From JL08 sp963765555 (lineage in GTDB: Bacteria; Pseudomonadota; Alphaproteobacteria; Rhodobacterales; Rhodobacteraceae), in assembly GCA_963765555.1 (NCBI GenBank), contig CAVXWX010000012.1:372001-436000 (forward strand): a stretch of 64,000 nt of DNA, in the 5' to 3' direction. Position 1 is the stretch's first letter; each line of letters begins with the position of its first letter. Shown piece by piece: positions 54,865-63,896 of this stretch. The position numbers were made by a program, and so were the translations under genes. The notes under the pieces are model-generated. The model had not been told where the DNA came from, ran no database searches, and saw only the letters and a program-made list of their open reading frames with translations.

Positions 54865-55868
54865 ATGATCGAAACACCATATCTTCTGTTTCTGGGCGAC
54901 GCGCCCGACCAGCTGGCCGCAAAAGTGGCCCAAGGCATCAAGGACTGGCGCCCCGAAAACGCCATAGGCCAGTTGCGCCTGCCGGGCTGCGGCGCGGATG
55001 TGGGCCTGACCGATATGGGCCTGAAAGAAGCACAGGACGCAGGCGCCAAAACGCTGGTGATCGGTGTCGCCAACCGGGGCGGCGTGATCAGTGCCGCGTG
55101 GAAAGAGGTGCTGATTGCCGCGCTGGACATGGGTTATGATCTGGCCAGCGGCTTGCACAACCTGCTGCGCGACGAGGGCGATCTTGTGGCCGCGGCGCAA
55201 ACCCATGGCGGCACCCTGCACGATGTGCGCGTGCCGACCGACGGATACCCGATTGCCAGCGGGGTGAAACGCAGCGGCAAACGGGTGTCTGGCCGTGGGC
55301 ACCGACTGTTCGGTGGGCAAGATGTATACCGCGCTGGCGCTGGACGCATCAATGCGCGCCAAAGGCATGAAAAGCACGTTTCGCGCCACCGGCCAGACCG
55401 GTATTCTGATCACCGGCCACGGCGTGCCGCTGGATGCGGTGATCGCCGATTTCATGGCCGGTTCAATGGAATATCTGACACCGGACAATGACGCCGACCA
55501 CTGGGATATCATCGAGGGACAGGGCAGCCTGTTCCATGTGTCCTATTCGGGTGTGACACTGGCGCTGATCCACGGCGGCCAGCCCGACGCCCTGATCCTG
55601 AGCCACGAACCGACCCGCGCCCATATGCGCGGCCTGCCCGGATATACCCCGCCCAGCCTCGAGGCGTTGCGGGATATGGCCCTGCCACTGGCCCGCGTCG
55701 CCAACCCCGCCTGTCAGGTGGTGGGCATCACGGTGAACACGCAGCATATGTCGCGAAGACGAGGCACAGGCCTATCTGGCCGAGGTCGAGGCGCGTATGG
55801 GCCTGCCCACGGTTGATCCGTTCCGCCACGGCGCGGATCGGCTGGCCGACGCGCTGGCGGCCCTTTAG
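54865..55868 (+). CDS. dgcN: N-acetyltransferase DgcN (DUF1611 family; two frameshifts)
   Basis: 333 aa restored. DUF1611: IGVANRGGVISAAWKEVL, LASGLHNLL, then near 55288 the frame moves by +1 (GKRV/LAVGTDCSVGKMYTALAL, a P-loop-like GTDCSVGKM). Second +1 near 55754 (NTQHMS/EDEAQAYLAEVEARMG). In the DgcN-DgcA system this protein N-acetylates a D-amino acid (D-Glu) before the racemase DgcA inverts it. It heads a four-gene D-amino-acid module. Confidence 0.87.
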
Positions 55869-55932
55869 ACGTTGCACGCCCCGCCTGCGCGGTGCAATTT
55901 CCGTATTTGAGGCAAAAAGAAGGGACGGCCTG

Positions 55933-56900
55933 ATGGAGATCGAAGTCACGCGCGACGTGTTCAAGCTGGCGCAGGTGTTCACCATCAGCCGCGGATCGCG
56001 CAGCGAGGCGCAGGTGCTGACCGTCACCCTGACGGATCGGGGCCATACGGGGCGGGGCGAATGTGTGCCCTATGCCCGCTACGGCGAAACGCTGGAGTCG
56101 TGTGAGTGACGCAGATTGCGGGCCTGCCCGACACGTTTGATCGTGCGGCGCTTTATGATCTGTTGCCCGCAGGGGCCGCGCGCAACGCGGTGGATTGCGC
56201 GTTGTGGGATCTGGAGGCGAAACAGGCGGGCCAGCGGGTGTGGGACATGGCCGGGCTGGCGCCGCCAGGGCCCGAGATCACGGCCTATACCCTGTCGCTG
56301 GAAACGCCCGAGGTGATGCAGGCGCAGGCCGCCAAGAACGCGCATCGCCCGTTGCTGAAGATCAAGCTGGGCACGCCCGATGACATGCCACGGCTTGAGG
56401 CCGTGCGCGAAGGCGCGCCCGCCGCCCGCATCATCGTCGATGCGAACGAGGGCTGGTCGGCCGAGGTGTATACCGATCTGGCCCCGCATCTGGTGCGGCT
56501 GGGGGTGGATCTGGTGGAACAGCCGCTGCCCGCCGGAGAGGACGACGCCCTGATCGGCATGGCGCGCCCTGTGCCGGTCTGTGCCGACGAAAGCTGCCAT
56601 GACCGCGCCAGTCTGGCGGGGCTGAAGGGCAAATATGATGTGGTCAACATCAAGCTGGACAAGACCGGCGGCCTGACCGAGGCGCTGGCCCTGCAAGAGG
56701 CCGCATTGGCGCAGGGATACGGCGTGATGGTGGGCTGCATGGTGGGCAGTTCGCTGGCAATGGCCCCTGCCGTTCTGGTGGCGCAGGGCGCGGCGGTGGT
56801 GGACCTTGACGGGCCGCTTCTGTTGGCCGAAGACCGCGACAACGCTTTGGTATTTGACGAAAACGGCGTGCATCCCCCCGATGCCGCCCTGTGGGGATAA
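55933..56900 (+). CDS. dgcA: N-acetyl-D-Glu racemase DgcA, enolase superfamily (frameshifted)
   Basis: About 321-322 aa restored. N-terminal capping domain (FTISRGSRSEAQVLTVTL, GECVPYARYGETLES) ends at a TGA at 56107; the barrel continues in another frame from VTQIAGLPDTFD (net shift +2 or -1 around 56104). Barrel motifs: LLKIKLGTPDD (Lys), IIVDANEGWS (Asp), DLVEQPLP (Glu), VNIKLDKTGGLTEAL (second Lys). Enolase-superfamily dipeptide epimerase/MLE-like; context with dgcN supports N-acetyl-D-Glu racemase. RBS AAGAAGGGA. Confidence 0.88.
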
Positions 56901-56914
56901 GAAGGATCACAGAC

Positions 56915-57773
56915 ATGCGCACGGTTTATGTAAACGGAACCTACCTGCCCGAAACCGAAGCCAAGGTTTCGATCTTTGACCGCGGGTTCCTGATGGCGGA
57001 CGGCGTTTACGAGGTTACGTCGGTGCTGGGTGGCAAGCTGATCGATTTCGACGGCCACGCGGTGCGGCTGGCGCGGTCTTTGAAAGAACTGGACATGCGT
57101 GCGCCGGTCGACAAGGACGAATTGCTGGCCATTCACCGCGAACTGGTCCGGGTGAACGGCATCGACGAAGGGTTGATCTATCTGCAGATCACCCGCGGAT
57201 CGGACGGCGACCGTGATTTCGTCTTTCCGGCCCGAAGACACCGAACCGACAATTGTGATGTTCACCCAGAACAAGCCCGGCCTGGCCGACAATCCGGCGG
57301 CCAAGAAGGGCGCAAAGATCATCAGCATCGAAGACATCCGCTGGGGACGGCGCGATATCAAGACGGTGCAGTTGCTGTACCCGTCGATGGGCAAGATGAT
57401 GGCGAAAAAGGCCGGTGCCGATGATGCGTGGATGATCGAGGACGGGTTTGTGACCGAAGGCACATCCAACAACGCCTATATCGTCAAGGGCAACAAGATC
57501 ATCACCCGCGCGCTGAGCAACGACATTTTGCACGGCATCACCCGCGCCGCCGTATTGCGCCTTGCGCGTGAGGCGCAGATGGAAGTCGAAGAGCGCAATT
57601 TCACCATTGACGAGGCCAAGGCGGCGGACGAGGCGTTTACCACATCGGCCAGCGCCTTTGTCATGCCGGTGGTGGAAATTGACGGGGTCGCGCTGGGCAA
57701 TGGCACACCGGGCCACGTGGCGCTGCGCCTGCGCGAAATCTATCTGGACGAAAGCCTTAAGAAAGCGGTCTGA
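56915..57773 (+). CDS. dat: D-amino-acid aminotransferase (class IV, one frameshift)
   Basis: 285 aa restored. VYVNGTYLPETEAKVSIFDRGFLMADGVYEV opening, then a +1 base near 57230 (DFVFP/PEDTEPTIVMFTQNKPG); then LLYPSMGKMMAKKAGADDAW with the PLP Lys and VTEGTSNNAYIVKG. Fold type IV PLP aminotransferase; the D-amino-acid transaminase call rests on length, YVNG...DRGF pattern and position after dgcN-dgcA. It interconverts D-amino acids and alpha-keto acids. Branched-chain aminotransferase is the alternative. Confidence 0.85.
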
Positions 57774-57875
57774 CTCGGGGCGCGCGGCCCCTCTTTGGAT
57801 ATGAACGCCGTGACCCCTGCGGGATGTGCTACCCTGCCCTGACTATGCAACAGGACATGCAGAAAGGCGCGCGCG

Positions 57876-58289
57876 ATGACATATGACCGGGAACTGATTT
57901 CCAATGGCAACCCGATGGAGGCCATTGTCGGGTTCAGCCGCGCAGTGCGCGTGGGGCCGTACATTTCCGTCGGCGGCACCGCGCCTGTCGGGCCGGACGG
58001 AAAAACCGTCGGCGTGGGCGATGTGGCGGCCCAGACCCGCCAGTGCATCGAAGTGATCAAGGGCGCGCTGGAACAGGCCGGATCAGGGCTGCACGACGTG
58101 GTGCGCACACGGGTGATCCTGACCGATATCAATGACTGGAAGGCCGCCATTGATGTGCGCAAGACCTATTTTCGCGACATCCGACCGGTGGATACGATCA
58201 TGGCCGTCACACGGTTTGTGAACCCCGAATGGCTGGTCGAGCTTGAGGTGGATGCGGTGATTGGCAACTGGCGCGGGCCGGCGGGCTGA
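57876..58289 (+). CDS. RidA family reactive-intermediate deaminase
   Basis: 137 aa. Rid signature: GGTAPVGPDGKTVGVGDVAAQTRQCIEVIKGAL, VVRTRVILTDINDW and VTRFVNPEWLVELEVDAVI with the conserved Arg and Glu. RidA-type proteins hydrolyse 2-aminoacrylate and other imines made by PLP enzymes; this suits the aminotransferase upstream. RBS GAAAGG. The sequence is closer to the YjgF-like group without the archetypal Arg105, so other Rid subfamilies are possible. Confidence 0.88.
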   Translation: MTYDRELISNGNPMEAIVGFSRAVRVGPYISVGGTAPVGPDGKTVGVGDVAAQTRQCIEVIKGALEQAGSGLHDVVRTRVILTDINDWKAAIDVRKTYFRDIRPVDTIMAVTRFVNPEWLVELEVDAVIGNWRGPAG

Positions 58290-58396
58290 TCGGGCGCCCT
58301 GATTGGCGCATGTAGCGCACCTTTTGCCATTGAGCGGCCCCATTGTTGCCAAAATGGGGCGCTATCCAGTGCGCACGCAAGACAAAGGCGCCGCGC

Positions 58397-60523
58397 ATGG
58401 ACACGTTACTCGGTTACTTCCAGTACTCGTTGCAAACCTTTTTTAATATGAACGAGCGCGTCGCGCTGTTTTATCTCGGCTGTACGCTGTTTCTGGCGCT
58501 GGCGGTGTGGTGGTATCGCGGCAGACAGGGGTCATTCCTGAGCTTTCTGCTGCCTGCACGTGTCTATCTGCACCGGTCCAACCTACTGGATATCAAGCTG
58601 TTTTTCACCTTCCGCGCGATCGGCTTTTTCGGGTTGATGAGCAAGGTGTTCTTTCCCGCAACCGTCGCGTTTTATGTACTGTCATGGCTGTCGGGGCCGT
58701 CGGCCGATACGTTTGTGGCACCGCCCACCGGTTGGACACGCAGCCTGCTGGCGACGCTGATTATCGTGATGGCGTCGGATTTCTGCAAATACTGGGCGCA
58801 CCGCTGGCACCATGAATGGAAAGTGCTGTGGCCGTTTCACGCGGTTCACCATTCCGCCGATGTTCTGACCCCGCTGACGGTTCAGCGGACGCATCCGGTT
58901 GAACCGATCATCCGCAACCTGCTTATCACCGTCATCGTCGGGATTGTGCAGGGTGTCATGCTGTTCCTGCTAATCGGACAGATCGACATTGTGACGCTGG
59001 GCGGGGCCAATGCGATGTATGTTCTGTTCAACATGCTGGGATCCAACCTGCGCCACAGCCACATCTGGCTTAGCTACGGGCGGGTGATGGAACATGTTTT
59101 CATCTCGCCGGCACAACATCAGGTGCATCATTCTGTGGCCGTTGAACATATCGACAAGAATTATGGTTCGATGTTCGCGATCTGGGACTGGATGTTCGGC
59201 ACGCTTTATGTGCCCGAAAAGGTCGAAGACATCACCTTTGGTGTGTCCGATGGCAAAGGCAATCCGATCGCGCAACCCTATACCACCCTGCGCGAGGCGC
59301 TGTTGAAACCGTTTCGCGAAAGCTGGGAGGCGATCTGCAAAAGCCGCGCGGCGCGGGCGCGCGCGCGCGCAGCATTGCCGCCCGCGGTGATGTCGCAGGG
59401 GTTTTCCATCTGGCTGGACGTGTTGCGCGCGGGTGCGGCGCTGACCGTGCTGTTCGGGCATATGGCCCATATCCGTTTTACCCGCGGCGATTACTATGTG
59501 CTGCGCGATCTGAACGTCGCCAGCGATGCGGTGATCGTGTTCTTTGTATTGTCCGGTGTGGTGATCGCCTATGCGGCGTCGCGCGATGCAACACTGGAAC
59601 GGTTCGCCTTCAACCGACTGACGCGTGTGTGGTCTGTTGTGGTGCCCGCGCTGGTGCTGACGGTGATCTTTGATGCCATCGGCACGCGCATCCGCCCCGA
59701 AGCCTATCCCGAGATGTTCTATAATCCTGTGTCTGTGTCCGAAATGGTGCTGCGCGGGTTGACCTTTACCAGCGAATGGCAGGGGATTTGGGATCGTGTG
59801 CGGCTGGGCACAAACGGCCCGCTGTGGTCGCTGAGTTATGAGGTCGGGTTCTACATGCTGTTCGGCGCGGCCCTGTTCCTGAAAGGCGCGTTGCGCTGGG
59901 TGATGCTGGCGCTGCTGGTGCTGCTGGTGGGCGTGCCCATTCTGGCGCTGCTGCCCGCGTGGTTGCTGGGGGTTCTGGTCTGGCACAGCGTGCGCCCGTC
60001 ACCGGATGCGCCGGCGCGCCCCGCCAAGGACTGGGCGTATGCGATTCTTGGACTTGCGGTGCCGGTTGTGTTGAAACTCGCAGGGCTGCCCGCCGCCCTG
60101 ACCGAAATCACAGTGCAAGCCTTTGACCCGGTCAGCCATCATGCCGTGCTGGGGTATTCCGACGAAGTGTTGTGGAACACGGTCATCGCAGTGGGTGTGG
60201 CTGTGCATCTGGCAGGTGTCAAACACATCGCCGACCGTCGCGCACCCCGCCCCGAAGGCCGCGCAACACGCGCCATCCGCTGGGTCGCTGGCGCAAGCTT
60301 TTCGATCTATGTGATGCATTATCCCACGCTGCACCTGCTGGACGCGACGCTGCCCGAAACACTGCCCGCCTATGATCTGTGGTTGCTGACGATCACACTG
60401 CTGGTCTGCTTCGGTTTTGCCGCCCTGTTCGAACGCCCGCTGAAACGGTTTCGCGCCCTGGTCGAACCGACGTGGAAAATGGCGGGGGCCCCGTTTGTGG
60501 CCCCGCGCTCCTCGACGCTGTGA
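58397..60523 (+). CDS. Sterol desaturase family domain joined to acyltransferase-3 domain (may be two genes)
   Basis: 708 aa in one open frame. Residues 1-330: membrane fatty-acid hydroxylase/sterol desaturase with di-iron His clusters KYWAHRWHHEWKVLWPFHAVHHS and SPAQHQVHHSVAVEH. Residues 331-708: acyltransferase-3 (FSIWLDVLRAGAALTVLFGH, DAVIVFFVLSGVVIAYAASR, GASFSIYVMHYPTLHLL), about ten helices. The join is a CG repeat at 59352-59370, then TGATG at 59388-59392. One extra base in the repeat would hide a stop at 59388 and a start at 59390, giving 330- and 377-residue proteins, both normal lengths. Given the insertion bias of this assembly, two overlapping genes are likelier than a fusion. Confidence 0.85.
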   Translation: MDTLLGYFQYSLQTFFNMNERVALFYLGCTLFLALAVWWYRGRQGSFLSFLLPARVYLHRSNLLDIKLFFTFRAIGFFGLMSKVFFPATVAFYVLSWLSGPSADTFVAPPTGWTRSLLATLIIVMASDFCKYWAHRWHHEWKVLWPFHAVHHSADVLTPLTVQRTHPVEPIIRNLLITVIVGIVQGVMLFLLIGQIDIVTLGGANAMYVLFNMLGSNLRHSHIWLSYGRVMEHVFISPAQHQVHHSVAVEHIDKNYGSMFAIWDWMFGTLYVPEKVEDITFGVSDGKGNPIAQPYTTLREALLKPFRESWEAICKSRAARARARAALPPAVMSQGFSIWLDVLRAGAALTVLFGHMAHIRFTRGDYYVLRDLNVASDAVIVFFVLSGVVIAYAASRDATLERFAFNRLTRVWSVVVPALVLTVIFDAIGTRIRPEAYPEMFYNPVSVSEMVLRGLTFTSEWQGIWDRVRLGTNGPLWSLSYEVGFYMLFGAALFLKGALRWVMLALLVLLVGVPILALLPAWLLGVLVWHSVRPSPDAPARPAKDWAYAILGLAVPVVLKLAGLPAALTEITVQAFDPVSHHAVLGYSDEVLWNTVIAVGVAVHLAGVKHIADRRAPRPEGRATRAIRWVAGASFSIYVMHYPTLHLLDATLPETLPAYDLWLLTITLLVCFGFAALFERPLKRFRALVEPTWKMAGAPFVAPRSSTL

Positions 60524-60835
60524 TCAGCCTTTTCCGACGTTCTCGGCAAACGCCTTTTTAAAGGCTGTTTGCTGGTCGTCGGTCGCCTCGGTCTGGTACT
60601 TGGATTTCCATTCGTCCATGCTCATCCCGTAATAATGTTCGCGGGCTTCGTCCTTGGACATTTCAATGCCGCGTTCCGCAGCGGCTTCCTGATACCAGCG
60701 CGACAGGCAGTTGCGGCAGAATCCCGTCAGGTTCATCATGTCGATGTTCTGCACATCGGTGCGGTCCTGCATCAGGTGTTTCTGCAACCGGCGAAAGGCG
60801 GCGGCCTGTAATTCGATTTCGGTTTGGTCATTCAT
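60524..60835 (-). CDS. DUF1244 family protein
   Basis: 103 aa. LQAAAFRRLQKHLMQDRTDV, MNLTGFCRNCLSRWYQEAA with the CxxC, and YGMSMDEWKSKYQTEAT are the DUF1244 signature found in most Alphaproteobacteria. Helical, soluble; possible metal-binding Cys pair. Start MNDQTEIEL; further upstream starts are unlikely. Abuts the end of the desaturase/acyltransferase ORF convergently. Confidence 0.87.
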   Translation of the reverse strand: MNDQTEIELQAAAFRRLQKHLMQDRTDVQNIDMMNLTGFCRNCLSRWYQEAAAERGIEMSKDEAREHYYGMSMDEWKSKYQTEATDDQQTAFKKAFAENVGKG

Positions 60836-60952
60836 AAGGTTTGGTCCGTTCTGATTTGAAAAGGTTGTCGGGTGTGTGAAGGAAGTTGCGATCTTTTGAA
60901 GTGGGCAGATCACAGATCACGACAGATGGTCAGTGTTCGTTGCGATCCGCCC

Positions 60953-61192
60953 CTAGATCAGTTTCAGCGCAAGGTAGGGAACAAAACTGGTGACTAGCGC
61001 CAAGACTTTGTAATTGGCCAGATAGCTGAAATAGGCGCGGTTCAGATCATCTTCCGAAAGGTTCGACACTCTGGCGTGGATGCTGAGCACGCCCGGACGA
61101 AACAGGGTCAACGCGAGTGTGGCAGCCAGCAGGAACACAAAGTTCAAAACGGTCATCCATCCAAAGAATGCGGTCCATGTTTCGAGTGTCAT
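60953..61192 (-). CDS. Small two-helix membrane protein (DUF6868-like)
   Basis: 79 aa, two transmembrane helices (WMTVLNFVFLLAATLALTLF and YLANYKVLALVTSFVPYLAL) separated by a charged loop SNLSEDDLNRAYFS. It resembles the small membrane proteins of the DUF6868 family. Start MTLETWTAFFG with GGGAG about ten bases upstream. Function unknown; conserved loop Asp/Glu may matter. Confidence 0.7.
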   Translation of the reverse strand: MTLETWTAFFGWMTVLNFVFLLAATLALTLFRPGVLSIHARVSNLSEDDLNRAYFSYLANYKVLALVTSFVPYLALKLI

Positions 61193-61344
61193 AGTGCTCT
61201 CCCTGCCGGGCATCCGGCTATTTGTGATACGGTTAATATGGGTATTCTTGCTGACCGGGCAACGGCAACAGGCACAAATCAGTTGAAAAACGCCGGTGTT
61301 GCGGGTTGCCTGAACCGGTCAGGGCAGCCCGTTCGATTTGAGCG

Positions 61345-62082
61345 CTATAAACCGGTTTCCAGCAAAACGTCTTGCAACACAGGGGCCAATCGCGCGGCCC
61401 AGTTTGCCTGATCCGTCGCTGTGCGGATCAGATCGTTGCGCAATTCGATCAGCACGTTGGGGCGGCCATGTTGCAGCGCATGGCGTTCGACGGCATCACC
61501 GGGCAGGTGGCCGCCATAAGGTTCGTTATCGCCCACCGGCGCGCCGCCCTGCGCCTTCAGCGCCGCGATCAGCGGTTTGGACAGGCGGTCGTCATCGGCA
61601 TGCAGCACGCCGATTTCCCACGGGCGCACGGGCCGCCCCTCAAGCTGGCGGGTAAAGCTGTGGATCGACAGTAAAACCGTGTCAGGGCGCGCCGCCAGTT
61701 CGGCCAGCGCACGGTGATACGGGCGATAGCACAGATCAAGCCGCGCCTCGATTTCGGACGCGTCGACATGGCGGTTGCCGGAAATGATCGTCCCGTCATA
61801 GAGCTTCATCACCAGTGTCGGGTCGTCCTCTCCGCGGTTGGGATCAATCACCAGCCGCGAAAAATTGGACAGGATCGCGGTGCTGTTCAACGCCTTGGCC
61901 AGTTCCAGCGTGACCCCCGCCGCCCCCACATCATAGGCGATGTGGCGGTTCATGTCCGCATCCGACAGGCCCAACGTGCCGCCATTGACGGCGGCAGGGA
62001 TCGTATTGGCCGCATGATCACACGTGATCAGCCAGCGACCGGGCCGGTTTTCGCCATGGATAGAAAATGGGGTATACGTCAT
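61345..62082 (-). CDS. N-formylglutamate amidohydrolase family protein
   Basis: 245 aa. FGase domain: WLITCDHAANTIPAAV, LSIHSFTRQLEGRPVRPWEIG, LRNDLIRTATDQANWAARLAPVL. HutG-like enzymes hydrolyse N-formylglutamate in the histidine pathway, but no hut genes are near, so the substrate is open. Divergent from pyk with 108 bp between. Confidence 0.88.
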   Translation of the reverse strand: MTYTPFSIHGENRPGRWLITCDHAANTIPAAVNGGTLGLSDADMNRHIAYDVGAAGVTLELAKALNSTAILSNFSRLVIDPNRGEDDPTLVMKLYDGTIISGNRHVDASEIEARLDLCYRPYHRALAELAARPDTVLLSIHSFTRQLEGRPVRPWEIGVLHADDDRLSKPLIAALKAQGGAPVGDNEPYGGHLPGDAVERHALQHGRPNVLIELRNDLIRTATDQANWAARLAPVLQDVLLETGL

Positions 62083-62190
62083 ATTGGTGTCACCTGTTTT
62101 CCCGCAGGTTTAGGCCAGTTGCCCACGGAATGGAATTGGGTGATAACAGGCTGCGCGGTTAGCGTTAACATAGACGACAAGGAAAACCGG

Positions 62191-63638
62191 ATGAGACGAC
62201 TGCGGAACGTAAAAATTGTGGCCACGCTTGGTCCGGCTTCGGACAGCTATGAAATGATCCGCGCCCTGCACGAGGCAGGGGCCGATGTGTTCCGCCTGAA
62301 CATGTCCCATGGCAGCCATGCGGAAATCGCCAAGAAACACGCGATCATCCGCCAGATCGAGCAGGATCTGGACAGCCCGATCGCAATTCTGGCCGATCTG
62401 CAGGGGCCAAAACTGCGCGTCGGCACCTTTGCCAAAGGCGAAGAGGAACTGGAACAGGGCGCGGCGTTCCGGCTGGACCTGAACGAGGCCGAAGGCGATG
62501 CGACCCGCGTGTGCCTGCCGCATCCGGAAATCTTTTCGGTGCTGCAATCGGGGGCCAGCCTGTTGGTGAATGACGGCAAGATCCGCTTGCAGGTCAAATC
62601 CTGCGGGGCCGATTTTGCCGATTGCACGGTGATTGCGGGCGGCACCATTTCCGACCGCAAGGGCGTGAACGTGCCCGATGTGGTGCTGCCGCTGGCCGCG
62701 CTGTCGGCCAAGGACCGCGCCGATCTGGAATTTGTCTGCGAACTGGGCGTTGACTGGCTGGCGCTGTCCTTTGTGCAGCGCCCCGAAGATGTGGACGAGG
62801 CCCGCGCTGCTGGCCAAAGGCCGCGCCGCGATCCTGTCCAAGATCGAAAAACCGTCCGCCGTGGAACGGTTCGATGATATTCTGGCCGTCAGCGATGGCA
62901 TCATGGTCGCGCGGGGCGATCTGGGCGTGGAACTGCCGGTGCAGAACGTGCCGCCGATCCAGAAACGTCTGGTGCGCCGCTGCCGCAGCTGCCGCCAAAC
63001 CGGTGATCGTGGCCACGCAGATGCTGGAAAGCATGATCGAAAGCCCGATGCCCACCCGCGCCGAAGTCTCCGACGTGGCGACCGCAATCTATGAAGGCGC
63101 CGATGCGGTCATGCTGTCGGCGGAATCAGCCGCGGGCCACTATCCGGTCGAAGCGGTGACAACGATGAACAATGTCGCCGTCGAGGTCGAAAACGATCCG
63201 ACCTACACCCAGATCATCGAAGCCTCGCGCACCGCCAACCGTGCCAGCGTGGCCGATGGCATCGTGGCCGCCGCCCGCGAAATTGCCGAAACCACCGATA
63301 TCAAGGCGATCTGCTGTTTCACCCAAAGCGGCACCACCGCGCTGCTGACCGCGCGCGAACGTCCGCGCGTGCCGATCATCGCGATGACATCGGTGCGCGA
63401 GACCGCGCGCCGTCTGGCGCTCAGCTGGGGTACGAATTGCGTGATGACGGGCGAGCTTGAGCGGTTCAAGATGGCCGTTGTCAACGCCGCGCGTGCCGCC
63501 CGCGCGGGCGGCTTTGCCGAACCGACCGACCAGATCGTGGTGACAGCGGGCGTGCCGTTCAACGTACCGGGAAGCACCAATATCCTTCGGGTTGCGCCCT
63601 GCGACGAACGTTTGATTTTCAACACCGATCCGGAGTAA
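62191..63638 (+). CDS. pyk: Pyruvate kinase (two frameshifts)
   Basis: 481 aa restored. Catalyses PEP + ADP to pyruvate + ATP. VKIVATLGPASDSYEMIRAL and DVFRLNMSHGSHAE open the barrel; near 62808 a +1 base (VDEARA/LAKGRAAILSKIEKPSAVERF) and near 62987 another (RRCR/AAAKPVIVATQMLESM) break it; EGADAVMLSAESAAGHYPVEAV with MTxNR-like C-terminus is intact. Start at 62191 with GGAAAACC upstream. Both inserts precede a GCTG. Last gene of the housekeeping end of the window. Confidence 0.95.
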
Positions 63639-63671
63639 CCTTAGCCCGAGATATAAAAAAGGGGCAGGGCG

Positions 63672-63896
63672 ATGGAACCGGATCTGGCGCTTGTGATCGG
63701 GCTTGTGATTGCGGGGTTTTCAATCCCGTCGATGATGTCGGCCGTCACCGACGGGCGCGCGCCGCGGGCGTCGGCGCTGACGATCCTGATATCCTTTGCC
63801 CTGATTTTTTACGCCGTCTATCAAAAACCCGGCGGCTACAGCATGTCCGAAATCCCCGATGCCTTTGTGAACGTCATGTCGCAGTTCTTCCGCTGA
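63672..63896 (+). CDS. Small membrane protein of unknown function
   Basis: 74 aa with two hydrophobic segments (LALVIGLVIAGFSIPSMMSA and ALTILISFALIFYAVY) and an amphipathic end (EIPDAFVNVMSQFFR). Common downstream of pyk in Rhodobacteraceae by context; no recognised domain. RBS AGGGGCAGGGCG. 34 bases after pyk, so likely cotranscribed. The remaining 104 bases hold only a weak inverted repeat CCGGC...GCCGG (63897-63911). Confidence 0.68.
   Translation: MEPDLALVIGLVIAGFSIPSMMSAVTDGRAPRASALTILISFALIFYAVYQKPGGYSMSEIPDAFVNVMSQFFR

Noticed and set aside
56101..56110. TGA in dgcA as a selenocysteine codon or programmed frameshift
   Set aside because: No SECIS-like or slippery element is visible, and neighbouring genes show the same kind of random insertion.
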